The notes: generated from the sequence alone by a model not told the origin. Positions 47,883 through 56,847 are shown, counted from the first letter of the stretch. The stretch is DNA of 64,000 nucleotides from CAVVAY01 sp963746465 (GCA_963746465.1 CAVVAY010000005.1:434001-498000), one strand, 5' to 3'. Program-made: numbers and translations.

Positions 47883-48877
47883 GCAGCAGCCGCCCGGTGC
47901 TCGAGGCGGCTGGGCTGTCGACCACCTTCCGCGCCCGTGGGGGCCGGTCGGCGCGTGCCGTCGACGGGGTCGACCTCGAGCTCGGCCACGGCGAGATCCT
48001 CGCGCTGGTGGGGGAGTCCGGCTGCGGGAAGACGACGCTGGCGCGGACCCTGCTCGGGCTGGAGCGGCCCTCCGCGGGGCAGGTCATCGTCGACGGCCAT
48101 CCGCTGCGGTACGACGGCAGGTCGCTCAAGGCCGTCCGCCGGCGGGTGCAGCTGGTGCTGCAGGACCCGACCGGCGCGCTGAACCCTCGGCACACCGTCT
48201 ACGAGGCGGTGGCCGAGGGGCTGCGGGTGCACGGCGTCGCTGGGGACGAGCAGGAGCTCGTCGCGCAGGCCCTCTCGCGGGTCGGGCTGCGGCCCGCCGA
48301 GCGCTACTTCCTGCGCTACCCGCACGAGCTCTCCGGCGGCCAGCGGCAGCGCGTGGTGATCGCCGGAGCCCTGGTGCTGCAGCCGCAGGTGCTCGTCGCC
48401 GACGAGCCGGTGTCGTCGCTGGACGCCTCGGTCCGGGGCGAGATCCTCGCACTGCTGCTGCGGCTGCGAGACGAGCTCGACCTGTCGGTCCTGGTGGTCA
48501 CCCACGACCTGGGGCTGGCCTGGAACATCGCCGACCGGATCGCCGTGATGTACCTCGGGCGGATCGTCGAGAGCGGGCCCACCGAGGAGGTGCTCGCCGC
48601 GCCGTCGCACCCCTACACCCAGGCGTTGCTGTCGGTGGTCCCGGAGAGCCGGCACGTCGAGCCCGTCGTGCTGGCGGGGGAGCCGCCGGACCCCACCCGG
48701 GTGCCGGACGGCTGCCGGTTCCACCCGCGCTGCCCGGCCCTCGCGTCGGGTGCGGCGGACGAGGCGGGAGTGGCGGCCGCCTGCCGGACGCAGCTCCTCC
48801 CGGTGCTGCCTCCCGGGAAGGGACATGCCTGCGCCTGCTTCCTCTCAGCGGCCCGACAAGGCATGCTTACTGACTGA
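47879..48877 (+). CDS. ABC transporter ATP-binding protein, DppF/OppF-like
   Basis: This 332-residue ATPase has Walker A GESGCGKT, signature LSGGQRQR, Walker B VLVADEPV, H-loop THDLG, and the C-terminal GCRFHPRCPALASG. It completes a two-ATPase Dpp/Opp importer with the binding protein and two permeases. Its last codons overlap the perfect TetR-type dyad, so the end of this operon carries the control site for the next one. It starts at GTG 47879 overlapping the preceding stop. Confidence 0.94.
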   Translation: MSSSRPVLEAAGLSTTFRARGGRSARAVDGVDLELGHGEILALVGESGCGKTTLARTLLGLERPSAGQVIVDGHPLRYDGRSLKAVRRRVQLVLQDPTGALNPRHTVYEAVAEGLRVHGVAGDEQELVAQALSRVGLRPAERYFLRYPHELSGGQRQRVVIAGALVLQPQVLVADEPVSSLDASVRGEILALLLRLRDELDLSVLVVTHDLGLAWNIADRIAVMYLGRIVESGPTEEVLAAPSHPYTQALLSVVPESRHVEPVVLAGEPPDPTRVPDGCRFHPRCPALASGAADEAGVAAACRTQLLPVLPPGKGHACACFLSAARQGMLTD

Positions 48878-48887
48878 CGAGTCAGTA
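48868..48887. promoter_or_regulatory. Perfect 8-4-8 dyad, candidate TetR operator 2
   Basis: TACTGACT (48868-48875), GACG, AGTCAGTA (48880-48887) form a perfect inverted repeat, typical of TetR-family operators. It overlaps the stop of the upstream ATPase gene and ends 18 bases before the GTG of the FAD oxidoreductase gene. It would control the FAD-Rieske-SolA operon. The only DNA-binding regulator in the neighbourhood is the TetR protein at 52843-53448. Confidence 0.75.
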
Positions 48888-48905
48888 GAGGCAGGTGGTG
48901 GAGCG

Positions 48906-50525
48906 GTGACGCAGTACGACGCGGTGGTCGTCGGTGGCGGGCACAACGGCCTGGTTGCCGCGGCGTACCTCGCGCGCTCCGGCCTGCGCACGGTCGTCTG
49001 CGAGGCGCGTGACGTCGTCGGTGGCGCCGCTGTCACCGAGCAGCCGTTCGGCCCCGACTACCGGGTCACGTCGCTGTCCTACGTGGTGAGCCTGTTGCCG
49101 CCTTCGCTGGTCGCGGACCTGTCCCTGGACCGGCACGGCTATCACGTGTACCCGCAGGGCCCGTACTTCGCGCCGCACTCAGACGGCCGCTACCTCGCAC
49201 TGCCGGACGACCCGGCCGCGAGGCGGGAGCAGGTCGCCAAGTTCTCCGACAAGGACGCGGACGCCATCCAGGTCTGGGACCAGTGGCTGGACGAGCTGGC
49301 CTCGTTGCTGTCGCCGCTGCTCGCCGTCGTACCGCCCAAGATCGGGTCGCTGCGGCCGGCCGACCTGCTCGGACAGCTCGGCCTGCTGCGGCACGCCCGC
49401 GGCATGTCGGCCCGGCGCGCGGTGGAGGTGACCCGGCTGTTCTCGATGTCGATCGCCGACCTGCTCGACGACTACTTCGAGTCCGACGCGATGAAGGCAC
49501 TGCTCTCGGTGAGCGGCGTGATCGGCAGCTGGGCCGGGCCGCGGTCGGCCGGGACCGCCTACGTGATGGCCCACCACCACATCGGCAGCGTCGACGGCGC
49601 CACCGGCGTATGGGGCTTCCCCCGCGGCGGTATGGGCGGGGTCACCCAGGCGATGGCTGCGGCGGCCCGGGCCTTCGGCGTGGAGATCCGCACTGCGGCA
49701 CCGGTGGCGCAGATCACCACGAGTGGCGGCGCCGTGACCGGCGTGCGGCTGGAGAGCGGAGAGCAGCTCGCTGCGCCGACCGTCGTGACCACCGCGCACC
49801 CGGCGATCTCGTTCCTCCGGCTGCTCGACCGCGCCGACCTGCCGGCCGACTTCGTCACCGACATCGAGCGGTGGCGCTCGCGCAGCGGCGTGGTGAAGGT
49901 GAACCTCGCCGTCGACCGGCTGCCGGAGTTCACCGCCAAGCCCGGCTTCGACCCCGCCGTGCACGGCGGCACCATCGTGCTGGCGGAGTCGCTCGACGAG
50001 ATCGAGGGCGGCTTCCAGGACGCCGTCAACGGTCGCGCCTCGCGGCGGCCGTTCGCCGACATCTGCATCCCGTCGGTGTTCGACGACTCGCTGGCGCCGC
50101 CCGGTCATCACGTCGTGTCGATGTTCACCCAGTGGGTGCCGCACGAGTGGTCCGCCTCGCCGCACCGCGACGAGGTCGAGGCACACGCGGATGCGGTCGT
50201 TGCGCGGATGGAGGAGGTCGCGCCCGGCTTCACGTCCTCGGTGCTGCACCGGCAGGTGATCGGGCCGCACGAGATGGAGACGGTGTACGGCCTGGTGGGC
50301 GGCAACATCTTCCACGGCGAGCTGACGCCGTCGCAGCTGTTCCACGCCCGCCCAGCGGCGGGCTACGCCGACCTGCGGACCCCCGTGCGCGGCCTCTACC
50401 AAGCCGGCTCAGGAACGCATGGCGGTGGTGGCGTCACGGGGATCCCCGGCCGCAACGCCGTGCGCCAGGTGCTGCACGACCTGCGCCGAGAGCGGCTCCG
50501 TCGCTCCCGACGACCCGGTCGGTGA
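48906..50525 (+). CDS. FAD-dependent oxidoreductase, phytoene desaturase/PYROXD2-like
   Basis: The 539-residue flavoprotein opens TQYDAVVVGGGHNGLVAAAY (Rossmann GxGxxG) with VGGAAVTEQPFGPDYRVTSL. Its C-terminal end GLYQAGSGTHGGGGVTGIPG is typical of the phytoene-dehydrogenase-like NAD(P)/FAD family that includes human PYROXD2. The family is poorly characterised biochemically. From memory, human PYROXD2 variants associate with methylamine and N-methyl-lysine levels, which suits its place beside demethylating oxygenases here; that is an inference. GTG 48906 is the first gene after operator 2. The Rieske gene follows after three bases. Confidence 0.86.
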   Translation: MTQYDAVVVGGGHNGLVAAAYLARSGLRTVVCEARDVVGGAAVTEQPFGPDYRVTSLSYVVSLLPPSLVADLSLDRHGYHVYPQGPYFAPHSDGRYLALPDDPAARREQVAKFSDKDADAIQVWDQWLDELASLLSPLLAVVPPKIGSLRPADLLGQLGLLRHARGMSARRAVEVTRLFSMSIADLLDDYFESDAMKALLSVSGVIGSWAGPRSAGTAYVMAHHHIGSVDGATGVWGFPRGGMGGVTQAMAAAARAFGVEIRTAAPVAQITTSGGAVTGVRLESGEQLAAPTVVTTAHPAISFLRLLDRADLPADFVTDIERWRSRSGVVKVNLAVDRLPEFTAKPGFDPAVHGGTIVLAESLDEIEGGFQDAVNGRASRRPFADICIPSVFDDSLAPPGHHVVSMFTQWVPHEWSASPHRDEVEAHADAVVARMEEVAPGFTSSVLHRQVIGPHEMETVYGLVGGNIFHGELTPSQLFHARPAAGYADLRTPVRGLYQAGSGTHGGGGVTGIPGRNAVRQVLHDLRRERLRRSRRPGR

Positions 50526-50528
50526 GTC

Positions 50529-51644
50529 GTGGCGACCCTGCAGGCCGCGCTCCCTGCGCCGTACTACGTCGACGAGGCCCACTGGCGCCGTGAGCGTGAC
50601 CGGGTGCTGCACCGCGAGTGGTTCTGCGCCGGCCGGCTCTCCGAGCTCGGGCTTGCCGGCGCCGACCGCGAGCGGGTCGCCGTCGTCGACGTGGCCGGCG
50701 AGAGCGTGCTGGTCACCAGGGACGCCCAGGGGCGACTGCACGGGTTCTACAACGTCTGCCGCCACCGCGGCTCGCAGGTCGTGCCGGTGGACCCGCAGAC
50801 CGAGCCGCCGGCACCGCGCGACGCCGGGTCGCTGCGCTGCCCGTACCACTCCTGGACCTACGACCTCACCGGTCGTCTGCTGCGAGCACCGCACACCGAG
50901 GACGTCGACGAGTTCGCTCCGGCCGAGTTCGGCCTCCATCCGGTAGCCGCCGCGACCTGGGGCGGCTTCCTGTTCCTGCACCTGACGCCGGACGAGGCGC
51001 CGCCGCTGGACGAGGTGCTCGGCGCCGTGCCGGCCCGGCTGCAGCGCTACCCGCTGGACTCTCTTGTCGTCGGGCGGCGGCTGACCTACGACGTGGTAGC
51101 CAACTACAAGGTGGTCCTGGAGAACTACAACGAGTGCTACCACTGCGCCGGCGTGCACCCTGAGCTGGTCCGGCTGGTTCCGGCCTTCGGTCGCGGCGGC
51201 GCCGACCTCGACTGGGAGGCCGGCATCCCGCACCGCGACGGAGCCTGGACGTTCACCACGTCCGGGACCTCGGAGCGTGCGCCGTTCACCGGCCTGGACC
51301 ACGACGAGCAGGTGCGGCACAAGGGAGAGCTGCTCTACCCCAACCTGATGCTCAGCCTGTCCGCCGACCACGTGGCGGCCTTCACCCTGTGGCCGACGGC
51401 GGCCGACCGCACCCGGATCGAGTGCGACCTGCTGTTCGCACCGAGCGAGGCGGAGCGCGACACCTTCGACCCCACCGACGCGGCCGAGTTCTGGGACACC
51501 GTCAACAGGCAGGACTGGGCGGTCTGCGCGTCCGTCCAGCGCGGCATGTCGTCGCGTGCGTACACGCAGGGCTGGTTCGCGCCGATGGAGGACGCCAGCC
51601 TCGACATCCGGCGCTGGCTGCTGCCGCGACTGGAGCAACCGTGA
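50529..51644 (+). CDS. Rieske aromatic ring-hydroxylating-type oxygenase alpha subunit (1), betaine-type
   Basis: This 371-residue oxygenase has a Rieske [2Fe-2S] centre formed by CRH at 77-79 and CPYH at 104-107. The catalytic domain has the mononuclear iron ligands His205 and His210 in ENYNECYHCAGVH. The residue bridging the two metal sites is Glu202 (NEC), not the Asp usual in aromatic dioxygenases. This Glu is characteristic of choline, carnitine and betaine monooxygenases. The C-terminal NRQDWAVCASVQRG carries the likely third ligand. The substrate is probably a quaternary or methylated amine. No dedicated reductase or ferredoxin gene is nearby. Overlaps the SolA-like gene by four bases. 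Confidence 0.9.
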   Translation: MATLQAALPAPYYVDEAHWRRERDRVLHREWFCAGRLSELGLAGADRERVAVVDVAGESVLVTRDAQGRLHGFYNVCRHRGSQVVPVDPQTEPPAPRDAGSLRCPYHSWTYDLTGRLLRAPHTEDVDEFAPAEFGLHPVAAATWGGFLFLHLTPDEAPPLDEVLGAVPARLQRYPLDSLVVGRRLTYDVVANYKVVLENYNECYHCAGVHPELVRLVPAFGRGGADLDWEAGIPHRDGAWTFTTSGTSERAPFTGLDHDEQVRHKGELLYPNLMLSLSADHVAAFTLWPTAADRTRIECDLLFAPSEAERDTFDPTDAAEFWDTVNRQDWAVCASVQRGMSSRAYTQGWFAPMEDASLDIRRWLLPRLEQP

Positions 51645-52837
51645 GCGCGCCCCGGGTGGAGGAGGTCGACACCGTGGTCGTCGGGCTGGGCGGGCTCGGG
51701 TCGGCGACCGCCTGGCAGCTCGCTCGCCGCGGTGCGGACGTCGTCGGGCTCGAGCAGTTCGAGCTGGGTCACGTGCGCGGCGCGTCGCACGACACCTCGC
51801 GGATCCTGCGTCGCAGCTACCACACACCCGGGTACGTGCGGCTGGCCGGCGAGGCGTACGCCGACTGGGCCGAGCTGGAGCGCGCCAGCGGTGACGTGCT
51901 GGTGACCACGACCGGCGGCCTCGACCTGTTCCCGGCCGGCGCCGCGATCCCGGCGGCCGACTACGTCACCAGCCTGGAGCAGGAGGACGTGCCGTTCGAG
52001 CTGCTCGAGGCGGCGGAGATCACGGCCCGCTGGCCCGCGCTGCAGGTCCCCGAGGAGACGATCGCCCTGCACCAGGCCGCCACGGCGATCGTGCCGGCCG
52101 GCCGCGCGACGGCCACCCTGGCCCGTCTTGCCCGAGACGCCGGGGCCAGGTTGCACGACCGGTCGCCCGTGACGTCGATGGCCGTCCAGGACGACGGACG
52201 GGTGACGGTGGTCGCCGGCGGTTCGGCCGACCGGGCGTTCCTCGCCCGCCGGGTCGTGCTCACGGCCGACGCGTGGACCAACGAGCTGCTCGCACACCTC
52301 GGCGCCTCCCTGCCGCTCACCGTCACCCGCGAGCAGGTCACCTACTTCGCGCCCGCCGACCCTGCGGCTTTCGGGCCGGACCGGCTGCCGGTGTGGATCT
52401 GGATGGACGACCCGTCCTTCTACGGGTTCCCGGCGTACGCCGAGGGTGGCAACGGCGCCCTGGTGAAGGCGGCCCAGGACTGCGGCGGGGCGCGAACCAC
52501 CGCCCGCAGCCGGTCCTTCGACGTGGACCCGGCGGCGCTGGGCCGGCTCGCCGGGTTCGCCGGCCGGCTGCTGCCAGGGCTCGGTGCCCCGGCGCGGTCG
52601 GTCACCTGCCTGTACACGCTGACACCGGACCGCGACTTCGTCGTCGGTGCTCTGCCCGGATCTCCGGCGGTGCTGGTGGGGCTCGGAGCGGGCCACGGCT
52701 TCAAGTTCGTCCCGACCTTCGGGCGGGTGCTCGCCGACCTGGTGCTCGACGGGGCGACCACGAGCGACATCAGCGCGTTCGCCCCCGACCGTCCGGCCCT
52801 CGTCGAGGCCGGCCATCCGGTGAGCTGGTTGGTATGA
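51641..52837 (+). CDS. FAD-dependent amine oxidase of the SolA/monomeric sarcosine oxidase family
   Basis: The 398-residue protein has the dinucleotide fold (TVVVGLGGLGSATAWQLAR, then HDTSRILRRSYHTPGY) and the DAO/MSOX ends. TCLYTLTPDRDF holds Cys323, which aligns with the Cys that binds FAD covalently in sarcosine oxidase (motif CMYT). GLGAGHGFKFVPTFGRVLAD holds the flavin-ring Lys. Members oxidatively remove N-methyl or amino groups (sarcosine, N-methyltryptophan, pipecolate). Coupled by GTG overlap to the Rieske gene, it fits a pathway in which an oxygenase trims methyls from an ammonium and this enzyme removes the last ones. Confidence 0.9.
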   Translation: MSAPRVEEVDTVVVGLGGLGSATAWQLARRGADVVGLEQFELGHVRGASHDTSRILRRSYHTPGYVRLAGEAYADWAELERASGDVLVTTTGGLDLFPAGAAIPAADYVTSLEQEDVPFELLEAAEITARWPALQVPEETIALHQAATAIVPAGRATATLARLARDAGARLHDRSPVTSMAVQDDGRVTVVAGGSADRAFLARRVVLTADAWTNELLAHLGASLPLTVTREQVTYFAPADPAAFGPDRLPVWIWMDDPSFYGFPAYAEGGNGALVKAAQDCGGARTTARSRSFDVDPAALGRLAGFAGRLLPGLGAPARSVTCLYTLTPDRDFVVGALPGSPAVLVGLGAGHGFKFVPTFGRVLADLVLDGATTSDISAFAPDRPALVEAGHPVSWLV

Positions 52838-52842
52838 GCCGG

Positions 52843-53448
52843 CTACGCGCGCAGGGCCGATGGGTCGACGCCGAGCTCGGCGGCCGCGGTCCGACGTACC
52901 CAGGTCGTCACCTGGCGCCGGCTGACCACGCCCGCGTGCACCGTGGCCTGCACGGCGAGCCCGTCGAGCATCGCGGTGATCCGCCACGCGGCACCGGGCG
53001 GGTCGTCGCAGGTCAGCTCCCCGCGTTCGACGCCTTGGGCGATGACGGCTGCGACGGTGTCCTTCCACCGCACGTCCAGCTGCCGGGAGACCTCGGCCAT
53101 CTCGGGGCTGCGAAGCGCCGTGGACCAGGCGTCGATCCACAGCGGCCAGCCGGCGCCGGTGTCCTCGGGCCCGTACATCGTGAGGATCCGCGCGAGCCGG
53201 CGCGCTGTGCTGCCGCGGCCGCTGACGGCCTTGTCGAGCCGCTCGAGGTCGCGCTCCGCGGCGTAGGCGAACGCGTCGGACAGCAACGCGTCCTTCGAGG
53301 CGAAGTGGTAGAAGACCAGGCCGGTGCTGATGCCGAGAGCTGCCGCGACGTCGGCCACCCGGGTGTGTGCGAAGCCGCGCTTGACCACCTCGTCGACCGT
53401 CGCTCGGAGGATCTCCTCGCGGCGGACCTCGACCGTTCGTCGCGCCAT
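52843..53448 (-). CDS. TetR family transcriptional regulator (BetI-like)
   Basis: The 201-residue protein has an N-terminal helix-turn-helix (RREEILRATVDEVVKRGFAH, TRVADVAAALGISTGLVFYH, FASKDALLSDAFAYAAERDL) and a helical ligand-binding domain. The N-terminal region resembles BetI-type repressors of choline/betaine genes. Its ATG at 53448 lies six bases behind a TAGGGT, so it is likely leaderless. It is convergent with the SolA-like gene and divergent from the second Rieske gene. Dyads at 48868-48887 and 42932-42951 are its likely operators. Its own promoter region shows no clear copy, so it may not be strongly autoregulated. Confidence 0.9.
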   Translation of the reverse strand: MARRTVEVRREEILRATVDEVVKRGFAHTRVADVAAALGISTGLVFYHFASKDALLSDAFAYAAERDLERLDKAVSGRGSTARRLARILTMYGPEDTGAGWPLWIDAWSTALRSPEMAEVSRQLDVRWKDTVAAVIAQGVERGELTCDDPPGAAWRITAMLDGLAVQATVHAGVVSRRQVTTWVRRTAAAELGVDPSALRA

Positions 53449-53454
53449 GTCCGG

Positions 53455-53460
53455 ACCCTA
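53455..53460 (-). promoter_or_regulatory. -10 box of a leaderless promoter for the TetR gene
   Basis: On the minus strand TAGGGT (53460 to 53455) is followed by six bases and the ATG at 53448. The second Rieske gene starts on the other strand at 53489 behind a good AAGGAGG. Confidence 0.55.
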
Positions 53461-53488
53461 TGCGCTGTGCCGATGAAGGAGGACTGAC

Positions 53489-54619
53489 ATGACCGCTGCG
53501 CCGGTGTCGCCCGGGTCGCTGGCCCAGGCCCTGCTGCCGTTCGGCGAAGGCAGCATGCTGCCGGCCTCGGCATACACCTCGGAGGCCGTGCTGGCCTGGG
53601 AACGACGCAACCTGTTCGCGGCGTCGTGGACCTGCGTCGGCCGGGTCGAGGTGGTGTTCGCCGACGGTGCCACCCAGGTCGCGACCACGGTCGGCGACAT
53701 CCCCGTCGTGCTCGCGCGCGACCCGTCCGGTGCGGTCGCGGCGATGGCGAACACCTGCCGGCACCGGGGGCACGAGCTGCTGCCCGACGGCGTCACCTCG
53801 ACCAAGAGGGCACTGGTCTGCCCGTACCACGCGTGGAGCTACGACCTGTCCGGGTCGCTGATCGCTGCGCCGGGGTTCCGGGAGGTCGCGTCCTTCGACC
53901 CGGCTGCGCACGGGCTGGTGCGGCTGCCGGCGGAGGTGTGGCACGGCTGGCTGTTCGTCAACGCGCTCGGCGGCGCGGTCCCGCTGGCCGACCACGTGGG
54001 TGGCCTTGCGGACCTGGTGGCGCCGTACCGGCCGCAGGCGCTGGTGCGTCGGGAGGTGCACGAGTACGTCGTGCGGGCGAACTGGAAGGTGATCACCGAG
54101 AACTACCACGAGTGCTACCACTGCCCGTTGATCCACCCGGAGCTGTGCGAGGTGTCGCCGCCCACCAGCGGCGAGAACTTCGACCTGCCCGGGACCTGGG
54201 TGGGCGGCTCGATGGACCTGCGGGAGACCGCACAGACCATGTCCTTCGACGGCAGCAGCGGCGGCCGCCCGCTGGACGGGGTCGACCCGCGGAAGGTGCT
54301 CTACCTCGGGCTGATGCCGAACCTGTTGCTCTCGATGCATCCCGACTACGTCATGACCCACCGGATGGTGCCGCTCACGCCGGGGGAGACCTGGGTGGAG
54401 TGCGCCTGGTACTTCCCCGACGAGGACGTCGACCCGTCGTACGCCGTGGAGTTCTGGGACACCACGAACCGCCAGGACTGGGCCGCCTGCGAATCGGTGC
54501 AGCGTGGGCTCAGCTCGCCGCACTTCAGTCCCGGCCCGCTCGCGCCCAACGAGGACGCCGTGCACCAGTTCGTCACGACGGTGGCTCGTGCCTACCGCGA
54601 CGGCGGGCTGCACGCCTGA
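53489..54619 (+). CDS. Rieske oxygenase alpha subunit (2), betaine-type
   Basis: The 376-residue oxygenase has Rieske ligands CRH at 90-92 and CPYH at 111-114. The iron site has His211 and His216 in ENYHECYHCPLIH, with bridging Glu208 in place of Asp as in the first copy. The C-terminus has NRQDWAACESVQRGLSS. It is a diverged paralogue of the first Rieske protein. The ATG follows AAGGAGG with good spacing. Two copies suggest successive demethylations or two substrates. It is transcribed alone, away from the TetR gene, and no operator copy is seen before it. Confidence 0.9.
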   Translation: MTAAPVSPGSLAQALLPFGEGSMLPASAYTSEAVLAWERRNLFAASWTCVGRVEVVFADGATQVATTVGDIPVVLARDPSGAVAAMANTCRHRGHELLPDGVTSTKRALVCPYHAWSYDLSGSLIAAPGFREVASFDPAAHGLVRLPAEVWHGWLFVNALGGAVPLADHVGGLADLVAPYRPQALVRREVHEYVVRANWKVITENYHECYHCPLIHPELCEVSPPTSGENFDLPGTWVGGSMDLRETAQTMSFDGSSGGRPLDGVDPRKVLYLGLMPNLLLSMHPDYVMTHRMVPLTPGETWVECAWYFPDEDVDPSYAVEFWDTTNRQDWAACESVQRGLSSPHFSPGPLAPNEDAVHQFVTTVARAYRDGGLHA

Positions 54620-54645
54620 GGCGATGATTTCTGTCGCGGCTCGCG

Positions 54646-54651
54646 TAGCAT
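54646..54651 (+). promoter_or_regulatory. -10 box of a leaderless promoter for the gene at 54658
   Basis: TAGCAT at 54646-54651 is followed by six bases and the ATG at 54658. It is 26 bases after the Rieske stop, so the next gene likely has its own promoter. Confidence 0.55.
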
Positions 54652-54657
54652 CCGCGG

Positions 54658-55335
54658 ATGCCGGTCCGCACGGTCGTGGAACGTGGCCCCAAGGGCAAGA
54701 AGGTCGTCGCCTTCGCGGTCGACTGGCCGGGCTGGAGCCGGGGGGCGAAGACCCCGGAGCTGGCGCTCGAGCTGCTCGAGTCGTACCGCGACCGTTACCG
54801 CCCCGTCGCCGTGGCGGCCGGGTTGGCCGACGAGTTCGACGGCACCGGTCCCCTCGACGTCGTCGAGGACCGGGTCGGCCCGGGCTCGACCGACTTCTGG
54901 GGCATCTCCTTCTCGCCGTCGAGCCTCGAGCGCGAGCCGATGTCCGACGACGAGATCGAGCGCAAGGTCGGGCTGCTGCGCGCATGCTGGGGGTTCTTCG
55001 ACGCGGTGGCAGACCGGGTGTCCGAGGAGATGCGCAAGGGTCCTCGTGGCGGAGGGCGCGAGCGCGACGAGATCATCGGCCACACCATCGGGGTCGAGAG
55101 CCAGAACTTCGCGAAGCGCTTGGGCCTGCGGGTACCAGAGGACGGCCTGCTCACGCCGAAAGGCCTGCGCGAGTACCGAGAGACCTATGTCGCGACCATG
55201 CGCGCCTACAACACCGGCGACGGCAAGCGGATGCGCTCGTGGAACCTGCCGTTCCTCATCCGGCACAGCGCATTCCACACGATGGACCATGCCTGGGAGA
55301 TGGAGGACAAGGACCTCGCAGCGCCTCCCGCGTGA
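54658..55335 (+). CDS. Conserved protein of unknown function, possibly DinB/DUF-like four-helix fold
   Basis: The 225-residue product begins PVRTVVERGPKGKKVVAFAV and has HSAFHTMDHAWEMEDKDL near its C-terminus, plus SVEPGSTDFWGISF-like acidic stretches. The late His residues in HSAFHTMDHAW recall the metal-binding positions of DinB/YfiT-like proteins, but no full motif is clear. It lies between the second Rieske gene and a convergent phosphoesterase, with its own leaderless promoter. I do not assign a function. Confidence 0.75.
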   Translation: MPVRTVVERGPKGKKVVAFAVDWPGWSRGAKTPELALELLESYRDRYRPVAVAAGLADEFDGTGPLDVVEDRVGPGSTDFWGISFSPSSLEREPMSDDEIERKVGLLRACWGFFDAVADRVSEEMRKGPRGGGRERDEIIGHTIGVESQNFAKRLGLRVPEDGLLTPKGLREYRETYVATMRAYNTGDGKRMRSWNLPFLIRHSAFHTMDHAWEMEDKDLAAPPA

Positions 55336-55353
55336 TCCGCCGGGCGCGCTGGG

Positions 55354-56847
55354 TCAGGGCGCGACCAGGTCCGTCCTGGGGTGGACCGGCAGCGGCGTGG
55401 GTCGCAACGGCCGCTGGCTGAAGTCGAAGTCCGCGGTGAGGTCGCCGAGCTGGGGCGCGTTCTCGCGCACCGTCGTGCGGGGGTCCGGCCGTCCGTCGTC
55501 GGCCGGGTCCAGCCGCCGCCCGCGCAGGAAGCGGTCCTCGATGAACTTGAGGTAGGCGTCGAAGCTCAGGGTCTGATGGTCGATGTACCCGCGCCGGGCG
55601 TACGGGCTGATGACGATGCCCGGCACCCGCAGGCCGTAGCCGTTGGTGTCGACCACCGGTGGGGCGACGTGGTCGTAGAGCCCGCCCCAGTCGTCCCAGG
55701 TGAGGAAGATCGCGGTCGAGCGCCAGTCCGGGCCGGACATGACGGAGTTGACCAGGCCGGTGACGTAGGACTGGCCGTTGCTGACCCGGGCGGTGGGGTG
55801 CTCGCTGACCGCTTCGGAGGGGATCACCCAGCTGACTGCCGGCAGCGTGCCGTCCTTGGCCGCGTCGACGAAGTGCGCCACCGACGTGATGTTCTTCAGC
55901 TGACCGTCCAGCTTCACATCGGTGAAGTAGGGCAGCGGGTTCCAGATGCCCGGTGTTCGCGCGCTCAGCGGCACGGCGGGACAGGTGATGAGGCGGTCGT
56001 TCTCGCAGTCCGGCTCGTTGCCCTTGGCCACGTAGTACCGCCAGGACACACGCGCTCGGTGCAACAGGTAGGTGAGGTCGGTCCAGGCGAACGACGGTGG
56101 CCGTGTCGTTCCGGCGAGGTGCTTGGCCATGGCGCGGGACGAGCTCGGCGTTCCGTCCTCGTTGCGGCAGGACCGCGGGTCGTCGCTGTCGCAGACCGCC
56201 GACCAGGCGGACACCGTGAACAGGTGAGCGGGCAGGCTCCACGACGCGTCCGGCTCGAACATGTGGTCCTGCAGCACGAAGTTCCTGGCGTACGCCCAGT
56301 AGTTCGGGATGTCCCGTCCGTCGTGATAGCCCATCACGTCCCGTGGGCTGCCCTTGCTGCAGCCCGGCGCGTTGGGGTCGTGGTGGCAGCCCTCGTCGCC
56401 GAGGTGCTTGGCGTGCTCGAACCGCCGGACGAAGCCGTCCATCCGGCCGCCGTCGATGTCGCCCCGTGCGTCGGGCCGGCCGTGCGGCCCGCCACCGTTG
56501 ACGTCGCGCCGGTCGTGGAACGGGGTGATGCAGCCGCCGTCATGGGGATCCGGCACGCAGGCGGTGATGGTGCCGGCGGCATCCGTGGGGAAGCCGTCGG
56601 CGCCCGGGTAGGTACCGAAGTAGCTGTCGAAGGACCGGTTCTCCTGCATGATCACCACGACGTGCTTGATCTTGCTGATCCCGGTGGGCGACAGACCCCT
56701 GGCGGGGCCGCGGGGCAGCCGGCCGGTCGCTCCCGGAAATCGTTGACCGGTACGTGGCGCGCGTGCCGACACGACCGTGCCGATGCCGCCGAGCACGGCG
56801 AGGGCGACCAGGACGACGAACAGCCGTCGTGAGCGGGGACCGATCAC
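55354..56847 (-). CDS. Secreted phosphoesterase, phospholipase C family
   Basis: The 497-residue protein has an N-terminal hydrophobic segment (RLFVVLVALAVLGGIGTVV) acting as signal or anchor. The PF04185 core has HVVVIMQENRSFDSYFGTYP, the metal/nucleophile region, then DHMFEPDASWSLPAHL, WVIPSEAVSEHPT and LTWDDWGGLYDHVAPPVVD. Family members include phospholipases C and acid phosphatases. The Asn/Asp/His metal ligands appear conserved. The substrate could be a phospholipid or another phosphodiester. It is single-gene on the minus strand, convergent with the unknown gene. Confidence 0.9.
   Translation of the reverse strand: MIGPRSRRLFVVLVALAVLGGIGTVVSARAPRTGQRFPGATGRLPRGPARGLSPTGISKIKHVVVIMQENRSFDSYFGTYPGADGFPTDAAGTITACVPDPHDGGCITPFHDRRDVNGGGPHGRPDARGDIDGGRMDGFVRRFEHAKHLGDEGCHHDPNAPGCSKGSPRDVMGYHDGRDIPNYWAYARNFVLQDHMFEPDASWSLPAHLFTVSAWSAVCDSDDPRSCRNEDGTPSSSRAMAKHLAGTTRPPSFAWTDLTYLLHRARVSWRYYVAKGNEPDCENDRLITCPAVPLSARTPGIWNPLPYFTDVKLDGQLKNITSVAHFVDAAKDGTLPAVSWVIPSEAVSEHPTARVSNGQSYVTGLVNSVMSGPDWRSTAIFLTWDDWGGLYDHVAPPVVDTNGYGLRVPGIVISPYARRGYIDHQTLSFDAYLKFIEDRFLRGRRLDPADDGRPDPRTTVRENAPQLGDLTADFDFSQRPLRPTPLPVHPRTDLVAP

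Noticed and set aside
53449..53488. An operator copy in the TetR/Rieske-2 divergent gap
   Set aside because: The gap holds GGACTGACATGACC near the second start, but the arms do not form the 8-4-8 dyad seen elsewhere.
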